A stretch of 64,000 nt of DNA. Source: Geobacter sp. SVR. GTDB lineage: Bacteria; Desulfobacterota; Desulfuromonadia; Geobacterales; Pseudopelobacteraceae. Positions 25,539-34,403 of the stretch are shown here, piece after piece. The position numbers were made by a program, and so were the translations under genes. The stretch is from contig NZ_AP024469.1 of the NCBI RefSeq assembly GCF_016865365.1, positions 2,820,501-2,884,500 on the forward strand. Reading direction: 5' to 3'. The number at the start of each line of letters is the position of its first letter. Position 1 is the stretch's first letter. The notes under the pieces were generated by a model, which was given only the letters and a program-made list of their open reading frames with translations, did no database searches and was not told where the DNA came from.

Positions 25539-27716
25539 TCAACTCTCCCCCTGCGGTGCCTCCTTGATGGAAAGCGAGATCCGTTTGCGCTGCGGTTCCA
25601 CTGCCAGCACCTTGACCTTGACCACCTGCCCGGTCTTGACGGCATCGTTGGGATCCTTGACGAAGCGCTTGGCCAGATGGCTCACGTGCACCAGCCCGTC
25701 CTGGTGGACGCCGATGTCCACAAAAGCGCCGAAAGCGGTCACATTGGTCACCACACCCTGCAACACCATATCGACCTTCAGGTCGCCGATCTCGCGGATG
25801 TCCTCCCTGAAGGCGGCGCTCTGGAACTGACTGCGCGGGTCGCGCCCCGGTTTCTTCAGTTCCGCGATGATGTCGTTCAGGGTCGGCAGGCCGATCTCCT
25901 CCGTCACGTAGCGCCGGGGATCGATGCGGGCGATCAGCGCCTGATCCGAAGCCAGCTGCGTCAGGGACACCCCCAGGTCGGCGGCCATGGCCTCCACCAG
26001 CGGGTAACGCTCCGGATGCACGGCGGTGTTATCCAGCGGATGCTCCCCTCCCCTGATGCGCAGGAAGCCGGCCGACTGTTCAAAGGCCTTGGCCCCGAAG
26101 CGCGCTACCTTCAACAGTGCCTGCCGCGAGGGGAACGGGCCGTTTTCGTCGCGATGACGGGTAATCGCCTTGGCCAGTGACGGTCCCAGACCGGAGACAT
26201 AGGACAACAGCGCCCAGGAAGCGGTGTTCAGGTCGACCCCCACGTAGTTGACGCACGACTCCACCACACCGTCCAGGGACTTCTTGAGCAGGGACTGGTT
26301 GACATCGTGCTGGTACTGCCCCACGCCGATGCTTTTCGGATCGACCTTGACCAGTTCCCCCAGCGGGTCCTGCAGCCTGCGGGCGATCGAAATGGCCCCC
26401 CGCACGGTCAGGTCCAGATCAGGGAATTCCTCCCGGGCGATGTCCGAGGCCGAATAAACGCTGGCGCCCGCCTCGCTGACCGAAACCACCGGCAGGTGTC
26501 GTCCCGCACCGGCCAGGGTCTCCCGGGAAAAAATCTCCATCTCCCGTCCGGCAGTACCGTTGCCCACCGCAATCATCTCGATGCCGTGCGTCTCCACCAG
26601 GCGCAGGAAGTCCTGCCGGGCCTGGGGAATACGCCCCTCGCCGATGTGCGGATAGACCGTCACATGCTCCAGAAAGCGTCCGGTGGCATCCACTGCCGCC
26701 AGTTTGGAGCCGGTGCGGAAGCCGGGATCTATACCCAATACCCGTTTGCCTCCGGCCGGCGGGGCCAGCAGCAGGTCGCGCAGGTTGCGGGCAAAGATCG
26801 CGATGGCTTCCTGGTCCGCCCGCTCCTTTGCCTCCAGGCGCAGTTCCACCTCGATGGAGGGAGAGATCAGCCGCTTGTAGGCATCTTCCGCAACCCGTTC
26901 CAGCAATGGTGTGAAAACGCTCTCCTGCCGGATCAGGCGCGCCTTCAGGCCTGACAGGATCTGCTCGGCCGGCGCATCGATCGACAGATAGAGCACCTCC
27001 TCCTTCTCGCCGCGGCGCATGGCCAGCATGCGGTGGGAGGGGATCGCAGTCAGCGGTTCCCGGTAATCGTAATACATCTCGAACTTGGTGACCTGCCCCT
27101 GCTTGTCGGACGCCACCCGCGAGACCATCACCCCCTGCTCGCCGGTCAGGCGGCGCGCCACGGCGCGGCTATCGATATCTTCGGCCAGCCGTTCGGCCAG
27201 AATATGGCCAGCCCCTTCCAGGGCCGCAGCCGCATCGGGCACCTCCTGTTCCGGATCGACAAATGGCTGGGCTGCCTGCTCCGGGCTGCCCTCCCGCAGT
27301 TCCTGGGCCGCGATGATGTCGGCCAGCGGCTCCAGCCCCCGCTCGCGGGCAATGGTCGCCTTGGTGCGGCGCTTGGGCTTGTAGGGGAGGTACAGGTCCT
27401 CGACTTCGTTTTTCTGGCGCGAATTCTCGATGCGCTGCCTGAGCTCCGGAGTCAGCTTGCCCTGCTCTTCAATCGAGCGCAGCACGGTTGCCTTGCGCTC
27501 CTGCAGCTCGCCGAAATAGCACAGCTGCTCCTCCACGAGGCGGATCTGCACCTCGTCGAGTTCCCCGGTACGTTCCTTGCGATACCGGGCAATAAAAGGG
27601 GCTGTGGCACCTTCCTGCAGCAGTTCGACGGTATGTTCGACCTGAAACGGTTTCAGTCCGGTCGCTTCGATGATATACGGGACAACGATGCATGCCTGTT
27701 CTGCGGTCAATTTCAT
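25539..27716 (-). CDS. tex: Tex-family RNA-binding transcription accessory protein
   Basis: A 725-residue protein, usual length for Tex. N-terminal helical Tex domain (PFIARYRKERTGELDEVQI), YqgF/RuvX-like domain (VLGIDPGFRTGSKLAAVDATG), helix-hairpin-helix repeats (about 490-600, ALLSYVSGLGPSLAKAI) and a C-terminal S1 RNA-binding domain (VLQGVVTNVTAFGAFVDIG). It acts in the cytoplasm in transcription or RNA handling. The ATG at 27716 follows CAGGAG; an ATG 21 codons upstream is unlikely. Confidence 0.95.
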   Translation of the reverse strand: MKLTAEQACIVVPYIIEATGLKPFQVEHTVELLQEGATAPFIARYRKERTGELDEVQIRLVEEQLCYFGELQERKATVLRSIEEQGKLTPELRQRIENSRQKNEVEDLYLPYKPKRRTKATIARERGLEPLADIIAAQELREGSPEQAAQPFVDPEQEVPDAAAALEGAGHILAERLAEDIDSRAVARRLTGEQGVMVSRVASDKQGQVTKFEMYYDYREPLTAIPSHRMLAMRRGEKEEVLYLSIDAPAEQILSGLKARLIRQESVFTPLLERVAEDAYKRLISPSIEVELRLEAKERADQEAIAIFARNLRDLLLAPPAGGKRVLGIDPGFRTGSKLAAVDATGRFLEHVTVYPHIGEGRIPQARQDFLRLVETHGIEMIAVGNGTAGREMEIFSRETLAGAGRHLPVVSVSEAGASVYSASDIAREEFPDLDLTVRGAISIARRLQDPLGELVKVDPKSIGVGQYQHDVNQSLLKKSLDGVVESCVNYVGVDLNTASWALLSYVSGLGPSLAKAITRHRDENGPFPSRQALLKVARFGAKAFEQSAGFLRIRGGEHPLDNTAVHPERYPLVEAMAADLGVSLTQLASDQALIARIDPRRYVTEEIGLPTLNDIIAELKKPGRDPRSQFQSAAFREDIREIGDLKVDMVLQGVVTNVTAFGAFVDIGVHQDGLVHVSHLAKRFVKDPNDAVKTGQVVKVKVLAVEPQRKRISLSIKEAPQGES

Positions 27717-27872
27717 TACGGCTCCTGTATCGGTGATGTAAGGGAGCGGCATACTACTACAGATCCGCAAAAAAGACAAAAGGACGCAGGGGCAGTGCTG
27801 CCTGAAAGGTGGGAGTCAACGGGGAATTGGCGGGATGGACTGAGGAGCGCGCGCCCGATGGAAAATGAACGC

Positions 27873-27900
27873 AAAAAGGCCGGCACGCGTGGGGCCGGCC
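27873..27900 (-). terminator. Intrinsic terminator of the FmdB-like gene
   Basis: On the minus strand GGCCGGC and GCCGGCC arms with a 9-nt loop are followed by TTTTTGC, 45 bp past the stop of the FmdB-type gene. Confidence 0.8.
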
Positions 27901-27944
27901 CGGGCGTTAGCGGGACAGGTATTGCCGGTTTCTCGACCGCTGCT

Positions 27945-28124
27945 TCAGATGCGGGGCTGTGGCAGACGCCGGTTCTCCCAGGCATGGGCTTCGCGATACT
28001 GCAGCAGCGCAAATCCCTTGTTGCACTGAGGACACACAACTCCACCGCGGCGGTGTTCACTGATCGTGGACACAACCTGGAACTTTTTGCCGCACCCTTC
28101 ACAGCGGTATTCATAAATCGGCAT
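27945..28124 (-). CDS. FmdB-family zinc-ribbon protein
   Basis: A 59-residue protein starting MPIYEYRCEGCGKKFQVVST, the typical FmdB/CxxC-CxxC ribbon, with the second pair in VVCPQCN. AAAGGAG precedes the ATG at 28124. Members are small putative regulatory proteins; the function is not established. An in-frame ATG 31 codons upstream is rejected because the family begins at MPxYEY. Confidence 0.9.
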   Translation of the reverse strand: MPIYEYRCEGCGKKFQVVSTISEHRRGGVVCPQCNKGFALLQYREAHAWENRRLPQPRI

Positions 28125-28282
28125 GGCGATTATCTCCTTTTCCGGCCGGTGTGCCGTGACACGTCCCATTCTAACGAACGTTTGATTTATATGTACCATA
28201 TCCCCGGCAGAATGCAATGAAACTTTGAAGCCCGATCATTTTTTTGTCGCGCATTCCGGGGGAGGTCTGATAGGGTACGCCC

Positions 28283-28879
28283 ATGGACCGACAGGATTAC
28301 CGCACCAGATTGGTTTCAACCGCTACCGCCCTCTTTGCGGAGCGGGGACTGCATGGCGTCAGCATCAGGGAACTCTCCACCGCCGCCGGCGTCAGTATAT
28401 CGATGGTTTCGTACTACTTCGACGGCAAGGAGGGGCTGTACTGGTCGGTCCTGCAGGAACAGTTCGCCTGTTTCGATTACATCGACGACATCCGGGAAAA
28501 GGATGCCACCCCGCTGGAGAAGATCGAAGAATACATCCGCTGGTCGATCAAACGGCACCGCAGCAACCCTCTGCTGCTGCGTTTCTACACCAGCGAACTC
28601 ACCACCCCTACCCGCGGCTTCGCCACCATCGTTCAACCCGCCATCCGCAAGGTGCTGCAGATCCTGATCGAGATTATCGAGCAGGGTATCGCGCAGCAGC
28701 AGTTCCGCCAGGGGCTGAACCCCGAGGACACCGCCCTTGCCATGGCCGGCATGGTCAACTATTACTTTCTCAGCACCCTGGCCACCCAGGAGTTCATCAA
28801 CCACTCCCCCGAGCGGGACGAAGAGCTGATCCGACACTACATGGACATATTCACCACCGGCATCGTGCAACGCAGCTGA
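28283..28879 (+). CDS. TetR-family transcriptional regulator
   Basis: A 198-residue repressor with the N-terminal TetR helix-turn-helix (TALFAERGLHGVSIRELSTAAGVSISMVSYYF) and a C-terminal helical ligand domain. The C-terminal domain resembles the CecR/YbiH type often linked to efflux or fatty-acid genes. It lies 322 bp upstream of the multicopper oxidase gene on the same strand; whether it controls that gene is unknown, as the latter appears to have a sigma-54 promoter. Confidence 0.92.
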   Translation: MDRQDYRTRLVSTATALFAERGLHGVSIRELSTAAGVSISMVSYYFDGKEGLYWSVLQEQFACFDYIDDIREKDATPLEKIEEYIRWSIKRHRSNPLLLRFYTSELTTPTRGFATIVQPAIRKVLQILIEIIEQGIAQQQFRQGLNPEDTALAMAGMVNYYFLSTLATQEFINHSPERDEELIRHYMDIFTTGIVQRS

Positions 28880-28947
28880 ACGCCCGTAACGGGCTCGCTT
28901 TCCCCACCTTTGCGGTTCCATTTCCGCCCGCTGTCCTGCCCCTTTTT

Positions 28948-28989
28948 AGTGTAAACACAATCCGGCGAAGCGTCGGAACACTTTACACT
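28948..28989. promoter_or_regulatory. Inverted repeat upstream of the oxidase promoter
   Basis: Arms AGTGTAAA (28948-28955) and TTTACACT (28982-28989) 26 bp apart, with an inner CCGGCGAAGCGTCGG dyad. It lies 50-90 bp upstream of the sigma-54 promoter at 29040, a suitable place for an enhancer-binding protein or for the upstream TetR protein. Confidence 0.5.
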
Positions 28990-29039
28990 CTCCGCCACCC
29001 TCAAACCAAATTACACAACAACATTAAATAATTAAAATT

Positions 29040-29056
29040 AGGCACCCTTATTGCTG
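29040..29056 (+). promoter_or_regulatory. Sigma-54 promoter of the oxidase-cohesin operon
   Basis: AGGCACCCTTATTGCTG: GG at 29041-29042 and GC at 29053-29054 separated by exactly 10 bp, with the TTGC block perfect and one mismatch in TGGCAC. The start would be near 29066. A hairpin with arms AGGCATCA (29113-29120) and TGATGCCT (29137-29144) lies in the leader. Confidence 0.65.
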
Positions 29057-29201
29057 TGATACGTCTCATTGCGGTTAGTCCAAACGCCGATGTCTCGGTC
29101 CGATTACAGCCGAGGCATCATGCGGCCATACTCCAGTGATGCCTTGGTGCTTGTCCTAAAATCAAGCGGCTAATCTCCAAAGAGAAAGGAGCACACACGA
29201 C

Positions 29202-31655
29202 ATGCATGACGGAACGGGATTCAAACGAAGGGCTGTCGCCCTGGGAGCGGGGCTGGTCCTGTTGACCCAGGGGCACATGACTGTTGTATCGGCCGCGCCG
29301 GTGCCGGGAGGCACGCTTGATCCGACCACCATCCCCAAATTTGCGACCCCCCTGGTCATACCGCCGGTAATGCCGAAAAGTACCGTCCAACCCGGCAATC
29401 CTGCAGCGGACTACAACATTGCCGTGCGCCAGTTCAGGCAGCAGATCCTGCCATCCGGTTTCCCGTCCACCACGGTCTGGAGCTACGGCCGAGCCCAAGA
29501 TGTCCTGCCGGCGAATTTCGTGGCTCCGGCCCCGCTTTCCAGCGGCATTTCCTTCAACTACCCCGCCTTTACGGTGGAGAATACCTCCGGCAGCCAGACA
29601 AAAGTACGCTGGATCAATGACCTGAAAGATGCCAGCGGTAATTTCCTGCCCCACCTCCTGACCGTCGATCAGACCCTGCACTGGGCCAATCCGCCTGCCA
29701 CCGGCTGCGCCGACGGCGGCAACCACACCGACTGCATGACCATGAATCCGGCTCCCTATACCGGTCCGGTTCCGCTCGTGACGCATGTCCACGGCTCCCA
29801 TGTCAACCCCCAGAGCGACGGATATCCGGAGGCATGGTGGCTGCCGGCGGCGAACAACATTCCGGCCGGCTATGCCAAACGGGGGTCCAAGTTCGACCAG
29901 TTCGACAACACCAACACGGTTCCGGGATCGGCGTATTACGGGTACGAGAACAACCAGCCTGCCGCAACGCTCTGGTACCACGACCATGCCCTGGGCATGA
30001 CCCGCAACAATGTCTATGCCGGACCAGCCGGATTCTGGCTGATCCGCGGAGGAATCAACGGCGACGGCCATGTCAGGGACAACCAGGGCAACATGGCCTA
30101 TCTACCCGGCCCTGCTCCCAAGACAGCGGGGGGGGATCCCAACTTTACCCCCTCGGTGCGCGCCAAGATCCGCGAGATCCCCCTCGCGATCCAGGACAGA
30201 TCCTTCAATGCCGATGGTTCCCTGTTCTACCCCGGCAACCGCGCCTTCTTCGAAGAGCTGAACGTTCCGGCGCAGCCCGAGCAGTTCCCCGGGGCCGGGG
30301 TACTGGACATTCCTTTTGTACCCGGCTCCGACATCGCCCCTATCTGGAATCCGGAGGCCTTTTTCAATACCATGGTGGTCAATGGCAACACCTGGCCGCA
30401 GCTGGAAGTGGCACCCGCCCTGTATCGCCTGCGCCTGCTGGACGGCTGCAACTCCCGTACACTCAACCTGGCCCTGTTTCAGGTTCTGAATCCCGGTACA
30501 GCCAACGAGACCCTCGGAGCGGAGCTACCCTTCTTCCAGATCGGGGCCGAGCAGGGCTTCCTGCCCAAGGTGGCCATGATACAGACCGGTTTTGCCGCCC
30601 AGCTGCCGGGCAACGGGACCCTGCCGACGGTTACCCCTGATCCCGCCAATCCGAGGGCGCTGTTGATGGGGCCGGCCGAACGGGCCGACGTGATCGTCGA
30701 CTTCCGCAATCTTCCCACTGGTACCGTAGTCCGCATGATCAATACCGCGCCGGATGCCCCCTTCGGCGGTTTCCCGGATGATCCCTCCGATCCCGGCACC
30801 ACCGGTCAGGTGATGCAGTTTGTGGTCAACAGCACCCTCACGCAGGCAACGGACGCCACTGCCACGCCTCCGCAAAACCTGGTCCTGCCGGCGGAAGGCC
30901 AGCTCGGGGCCACTACCAATACCCGCCAATTGACCCTCAACGAACTGGAATCGAATCAGGTATGCGTGCAGGAGGTCAATGGCTCGCTGGTGGCCATTCC
31001 GAATGTGCCTTTCACTCCCGATGATCCGTCGGTTTTCCTCAATGCCTGCGCCACTGCCGGCGGATTCCCGATGGGGCCCAAGGCAGCCCTGCTGGGTGTC
31101 CTGACGCAGGATGCCGGCAACAATCCGATCAGCATACCAAAGCTGTGGGCAGAACCGGTCACCGAAGCCCCGCTGCTGAATGCCGTCGAGGAATGGCAGA
31201 TTTTCAACACCACCGTGGATGCCCATCCGATCCACCTGCACTTGGTGCGCTTCCTGGTCCTCGATCGCCAGGATTTCGACCCGGTCACCTTTGCCCCGCT
31301 CGGATCGCCGACCCCGGTCAATCCCAACGAGGAAGGCTACAAGGACACGGTGGTGGCAATGCCGGGGCAGATCACCCGCATCAAGGCCAAATTCGACATC
31401 CCCGGCGAGTATGTATGGCACTGCCATATCGTCGAACATGAGGACAACGAGATGATGAGACCATACATCGTTCGCTTCGACCCGAACTTCCCCGACTTCA
31501 ACCAGGACGGCAAGGTCGACAATGCGGATTACGCCATCCTCCTGGCGGAGATCCGCAAGACAACGCTCCGCAATCCGGCCTTTGATCTCAATCGGGACGG
31601 CAAGGTCGACCTGCTCGACGCCCGCTTTTTCTACACCATAATGCAGGGTATCTAA
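29202..31655 (+). CDS. Secreted multicopper oxidase with C-terminal dockerin (OmpB-like)
   Basis: An 817-residue exported oxidase. Signal peptide (about 1-32, ends VVSAAP). All four copper motifs are present: THVHG (His195, His197), WYHDHALG (His260, His262), HPIHLH, and HCHIVEHEDNEMM with the type-1 Cys and Met. It oxidises metals or organics outside the cell; Geobacter OmpB is a related multicopper protein tied to insoluble-metal reduction. The last 53 residues (765-817) hold two repeats with dockerin-type calcium loops, DFNQDGKVDNAD and DLNRDGKVDLLD, 30 residues apart, matching a type-I dockerin. The next gene encodes a cohesin-like protein. AAGGAG lies 9 nt before the ATG. Confidence 0.93.
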   Translation: MHDGTGFKRRAVALGAGLVLLTQGHMTVVSAAPVPGGTLDPTTIPKFATPLVIPPVMPKSTVQPGNPAADYNIAVRQFRQQILPSGFPSTTVWSYGRAQDVLPANFVAPAPLSSGISFNYPAFTVENTSGSQTKVRWINDLKDASGNFLPHLLTVDQTLHWANPPATGCADGGNHTDCMTMNPAPYTGPVPLVTHVHGSHVNPQSDGYPEAWWLPAANNIPAGYAKRGSKFDQFDNTNTVPGSAYYGYENNQPAATLWYHDHALGMTRNNVYAGPAGFWLIRGGINGDGHVRDNQGNMAYLPGPAPKTAGGDPNFTPSVRAKIREIPLAIQDRSFNADGSLFYPGNRAFFEELNVPAQPEQFPGAGVLDIPFVPGSDIAPIWNPEAFFNTMVVNGNTWPQLEVAPALYRLRLLDGCNSRTLNLALFQVLNPGTANETLGAELPFFQIGAEQGFLPKVAMIQTGFAAQLPGNGTLPTVTPDPANPRALLMGPAERADVIVDFRNLPTGTVVRMINTAPDAPFGGFPDDPSDPGTTGQVMQFVVNSTLTQATDATATPPQNLVLPAEGQLGATTNTRQLTLNELESNQVCVQEVNGSLVAIPNVPFTPDDPSVFLNACATAGGFPMGPKAALLGVLTQDAGNNPISIPKLWAEPVTEAPLLNAVEEWQIFNTTVDAHPIHLHLVRFLVLDRQDFDPVTFAPLGSPTPVNPNEEGYKDTVVAMPGQITRIKAKFDIPGEYVWHCHIVEHEDNEMMRPYIVRFDPNFPDFNQDGKVDNADYAILLAEIRKTTLRNPAFDLNRDGKVDLLDARFFYTIMQGI

Positions 31656-31717
31656 GCGATGCATACGGCGGCCATCCGCAGCGATGACCGCCTCACCATT
31701 CATTCAAGGAGACCGTC

Positions 31718-32290
31718 ATGAAGCGATTCATCCCGATGTTCATCCTGTTCTGCCTGTTCGCGCTGACCGGCCATGCCCTGGCCTACAGTGTCACGCTCTC
31801 CCCCAACTTCCAGTCGATCCAGACCGGCGGCAGTTCCCGGGTGGATGTAAACCTTTCCGTCACCCCCGGCGAACAGCTGTTCGGTTTCAACCTGGCCCTC
31901 ACCTTCGACCCTGCCATCCTGCGCTTCGACAGCCTGCTGTTCAGCACCCCGATCACAAACGACTACCTGGCCGGCTTCACCCCCCCATCGGCCGGCAGCA
32001 CCAACATCGTGACCTTCGACGCCGGACTGGCCTCCCTGAACGGGGTTACCAGCGATACTACGTTGGCCTCGCTGTACTTCACCGGCATCGGCGTCGGCAC
32101 CAGCCAACTCGATCTCTCCGGCACCGTTCTCGACCTGGACCCTGCCACAGACCTGGTACCGGTCAGTGCTACCGGCAGCATCCAGTCAACCTCTGCTCCG
32201 GCCCCGGTTCCTGAGCCTGCCACCTGCCTGCTGCTCGGCTCGGCTCTGGCAGGCATGGTCGGACTGAGGAAAAAACTCCAGAAAGCATAA
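31718..32290 (+). CDS. Cohesin-domain protein with PEP-CTERM anchor
   Basis: A 190-residue exported protein: signal peptide (about 1-22), one cohesin-like beta-sandwich (about 24-155; VDVNLSVTPGEQLFGFNLAL, FDPAILRFDSLLF, LASLYFTGIGVGTSQLDLSG) and a C-terminal PEP-CTERM sorting signal (VPEPA at 164-168, hydrophobic helix, RKKLQKA tail). PEP-CTERM proteins are processed by exosortase for surface or exopolysaccharide attachment. It lies 62 bp after the dockerin-bearing oxidase with GGAG before its ATG, so it probably presents that enzyme on the cell surface. No exosortase is in this window. Confidence 0.88.
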   Translation: MKRFIPMFILFCLFALTGHALAYSVTLSPNFQSIQTGGSSRVDVNLSVTPGEQLFGFNLALTFDPAILRFDSLLFSTPITNDYLAGFTPPSAGSTNIVTFDAGLASLNGVTSDTTLASLYFTGIGVGTSQLDLSGTVLDLDPATDLVPVSATGSIQSTSAPAPVPEPATCLLLGSALAGMVGLRKKLQKA

Positions 32291-32294
32291 GCTC

Positions 32295-32334
32295 CCCCCA
32301 ACGGCCCGTCTCCGGTGAGACGGGCCGTTGGGGG
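32295..32334 (+). terminator. Strong hairpin after the oxidase-cohesin operon
   Basis: Perfect 18-bp stem with a 4-nt loop CGGT (arms 32295-32312 and 32317-32334; inner part GGCCCGTCTC / GAGACGGGCC). No T-tract follows, but position and strength fit a terminator. Confidence 0.7.
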
Positions 32335-32386
32335 CATTGCGCCAGAGCCGTGACCGCCTCCGTCTCTGTTGGAGCAGGCGTTTACC

Positions 32387-32402
32387 TGGCACCCCCGTTG
32401 CT
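32387..32402 (+). promoter_or_regulatory. Candidate sigma-54 promoter upstream of polX
   Basis: TGGCACCCCCGTTGCT matches TGGCAC-N5-TTGC at all ten conserved positions (GG 32388-32389, GC 32400-32401). The leader to polX would be about 180 nt and contains a hairpin CCCTCTGC (32523-32530) / GCAGAGGG (32541-32548). No other gene lies between. Confidence 0.5.
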
Positions 32403-32592
32403 CCGCCACCTCCCTGACATACCTGTTCCTGCCGTGGACTACTCCCCTGCAAACCCTCAACCTATCCCGCTGAATACGTTCCGCACGATGTTTCATGGGC
32501 AAACCCGTCCGGCAGGTGATCGCCCTCTGCACCGTTCAACGCAGAGGGAGGCACGTTTCCGGAATGAAGCTATACTTCTAGAAGGTGACACC

Positions 32593-34326
32593 ATGAAAAA
32601 TATCGAGATCGCCCGCATATTTACGGAGATTGCCGACATCCAGGAATTCAGGGGATACGACATCTTCAAGATCAGGGCATACCGCCGGGCAGCGCTGAAC
32701 ATGGAGGGGCTTGCCCGGGATGTGGCCACGCTCTCGCACAAGGAACTGCTGGAAATCCCCGGCATAGGCCGCGATCTTGCCGCAAAGATCGAGGAGTATC
32801 TCGACACGGGCAGCATTGCGGTCCACGAACAGCTCAGGCAGGATGTGCCGCCCGGGATGCTGGAACTTCTGGCCGTCCCCGGTCTGGGTCCCAAGACTGC
32901 CCGACTGCTCTACGAAAAAGGGGGGATACGCAGTCTGGACGATCTGGAGCGGGCTGCATCCGAGCACCGGCTGGCAGGGCTGCCCAAGATCCGGAGCCAG
33001 GCCGAGCAGAATATCCTGAGAGGACTTGCCCTGGTGAAGCGGGGGCGGGAGCGCTTTCCCCTGGGACGGATGCTCCCCCTGGCCCATGAACTGGCGGAGG
33101 AGCTCAGGAAACATGCCGCTCTTGAGCGGATCGAGGTTGCCGGAAGCATCAGGCGCTGGAAGGATACCGTCAGGGACATCGATCTCGTCGCCACCTCCAC
33201 CGATCCGGCGGCGCTGATGGCGGCCTTTGTGGCCCTGCCCCAGGTGGAGCGTCCGGTGAGCCATGGGTTGACGAAATCCACCGTGCTGGTGCGACACGGG
33301 GTCCAGGTGGACCTGCGGGTGGTCGGCCGGGAATCTTTCGGTGCCGCGCTGGCCTATCTCACCGGCGCCAAGAACCATAACGTGCGGCTCCGTGACATGG
33401 CGGTGCGTTTGGGGTTGAAGATCAACGAATACGGCATTTTCACCGAAAAAGGGGACCAGCGCCTGGGTGGCGAGGAGGAACAGGAGATCTACCGCATCCT
33501 CGGGCTGCCCTTTATCGAACCGGAATTGCGCGAAGACCGGGGAGAGATCGAGGCAGCCCTGGCAGGTGCGCTTCCCCGGCTGGTAACGAAAGCCGACATC
33601 CGGGGAGACCTGCATGTCCACTCCCGCAGGAGCGATGGTTCCCATTCGCTGGAAAAGCTGGCAGAGGCTGCCAGAGAGCGGGGCCTGTCCTACATTGCCC
33701 TGACCGACCACTCCCGCAGCCTGGCCATGGCACGCGGCCTGACGATCGAACAGCTGCTGGAACAGCACCGGGAGATCGAGGCATTCAACCGCAGCAATCC
33801 CGGCTTCACCATCTTGCACGGCACTGAGATGGACATCCTAGGGGACGGCAGGCTTGATTTTCCGGATGATGTGCTGCGGGATCTCGACTTGGTGATCGCC
33901 TCGATCCACTCCGGATTCAGGCAGCCGCGCGAGCAGATTACCGCCCGTCTCGTCGCTGCCATGCGCAACCCCTTTGTCTCGATCATCGGGCATCCCACCG
34001 GCCGGCTGATCGGCGAGCGGGAGCCCTATCCGGTCGATATGGAGGAAGTGCTGCGGGTGGCCCAGGAAACCGGCACCGCCCTTGAAATCAATGCCTATCC
34101 GCTGCGGCTCGACCTGAACGATGCTTCTGCACGGCGGGCCGGAGAACTGGGGGTGGCGGTGGCGATCAATACCGATACCCATGTCATCGACAACTTCGAT
34201 GCCCTGCCCTACGGAATAGCGGTTGCTCGGCGGGGCTGGCTGGAAAAGGGGAACGTGCTCAATACGCTGGGAAAGGGCGAACTGCTGAAGAGGCTCAAGG
34301 GGGGAAACCGGATGAAGCGGAGCTAG
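32593..34326 (+). CDS. polX: DNA polymerase X with PHP domain
   Basis: A 577-residue bacterial family-X polymerase, full length. Helix-hairpin-helix regions (LLEIPGIGRDLAAKIEEYL and LAVPGLGPKTARLLYEKG), the nucleotidyltransferase core with catalytic aspartates (VAGSIRRWKDTVRDIDLVAT, VQVDLRVV) and a C-terminal PHP phosphoesterase domain (GDLHVHSRRSDGSHS, TDHSR, HGTEMDI, IGHPTGR). It fills short gaps in base-excision or alkylation repair, and the PHP domain gives 3'-5' exonuclease activity. The ATG at 32593 follows AAGGTG. Its 3' end is convergent with the riboswitch RNA on the other strand. Confidence 0.95.
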   Translation: MKNIEIARIFTEIADIQEFRGYDIFKIRAYRRAALNMEGLARDVATLSHKELLEIPGIGRDLAAKIEEYLDTGSIAVHEQLRQDVPPGMLELLAVPGLGPKTARLLYEKGGIRSLDDLERAASEHRLAGLPKIRSQAEQNILRGLALVKRGRERFPLGRMLPLAHELAEELRKHAALERIEVAGSIRRWKDTVRDIDLVATSTDPAALMAAFVALPQVERPVSHGLTKSTVLVRHGVQVDLRVVGRESFGAALAYLTGAKNHNVRLRDMAVRLGLKINEYGIFTEKGDQRLGGEEEQEIYRILGLPFIEPELREDRGEIEAALAGALPRLVTKADIRGDLHVHSRRSDGSHSLEKLAEAARERGLSYIALTDHSRSLAMARGLTIEQLLEQHREIEAFNRSNPGFTILHGTEMDILGDGRLDFPDDVLRDLDLVIASIHSGFRQPREQITARLVAAMRNPFVSIIGHPTGRLIGEREPYPVDMEEVLRVAQETGTALEINAYPLRLDLNDASARRAGELGVAVAINTDTHVIDNFDALPYGIAVARRGWLEKGNVLNTLGKGELLKRLKGGNRMKRS

Positions 34327-34366
34327 GGAGGTAATCCTCCGCCCCTGCATTGACGGGGAAATGGGA

Positions 34367-34392
34367 AAAGCCGCCGGCAGGCCGGCGGCTTT
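34367..34392. terminator. Bidirectional intrinsic terminator
   Basis: Arms AAAGCCGCCGGC and GCCGGCGGCTTT with a very tight loop. On the plus strand it ends polX; on the minus strand it follows the riboswitch aptamer after 11 nt and reads into TTTTCCC. Confidence 0.88.
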
Positions 34393-34403
34393 CGAGATTT
34401 TCA

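Noticed and set aside
29113-29144. Hairpin in the oxidase leader as a riboswitch
   Set aside because: Only a single 8-bp stem with a 16-nt loop; no match to a known riboswitch consensus.
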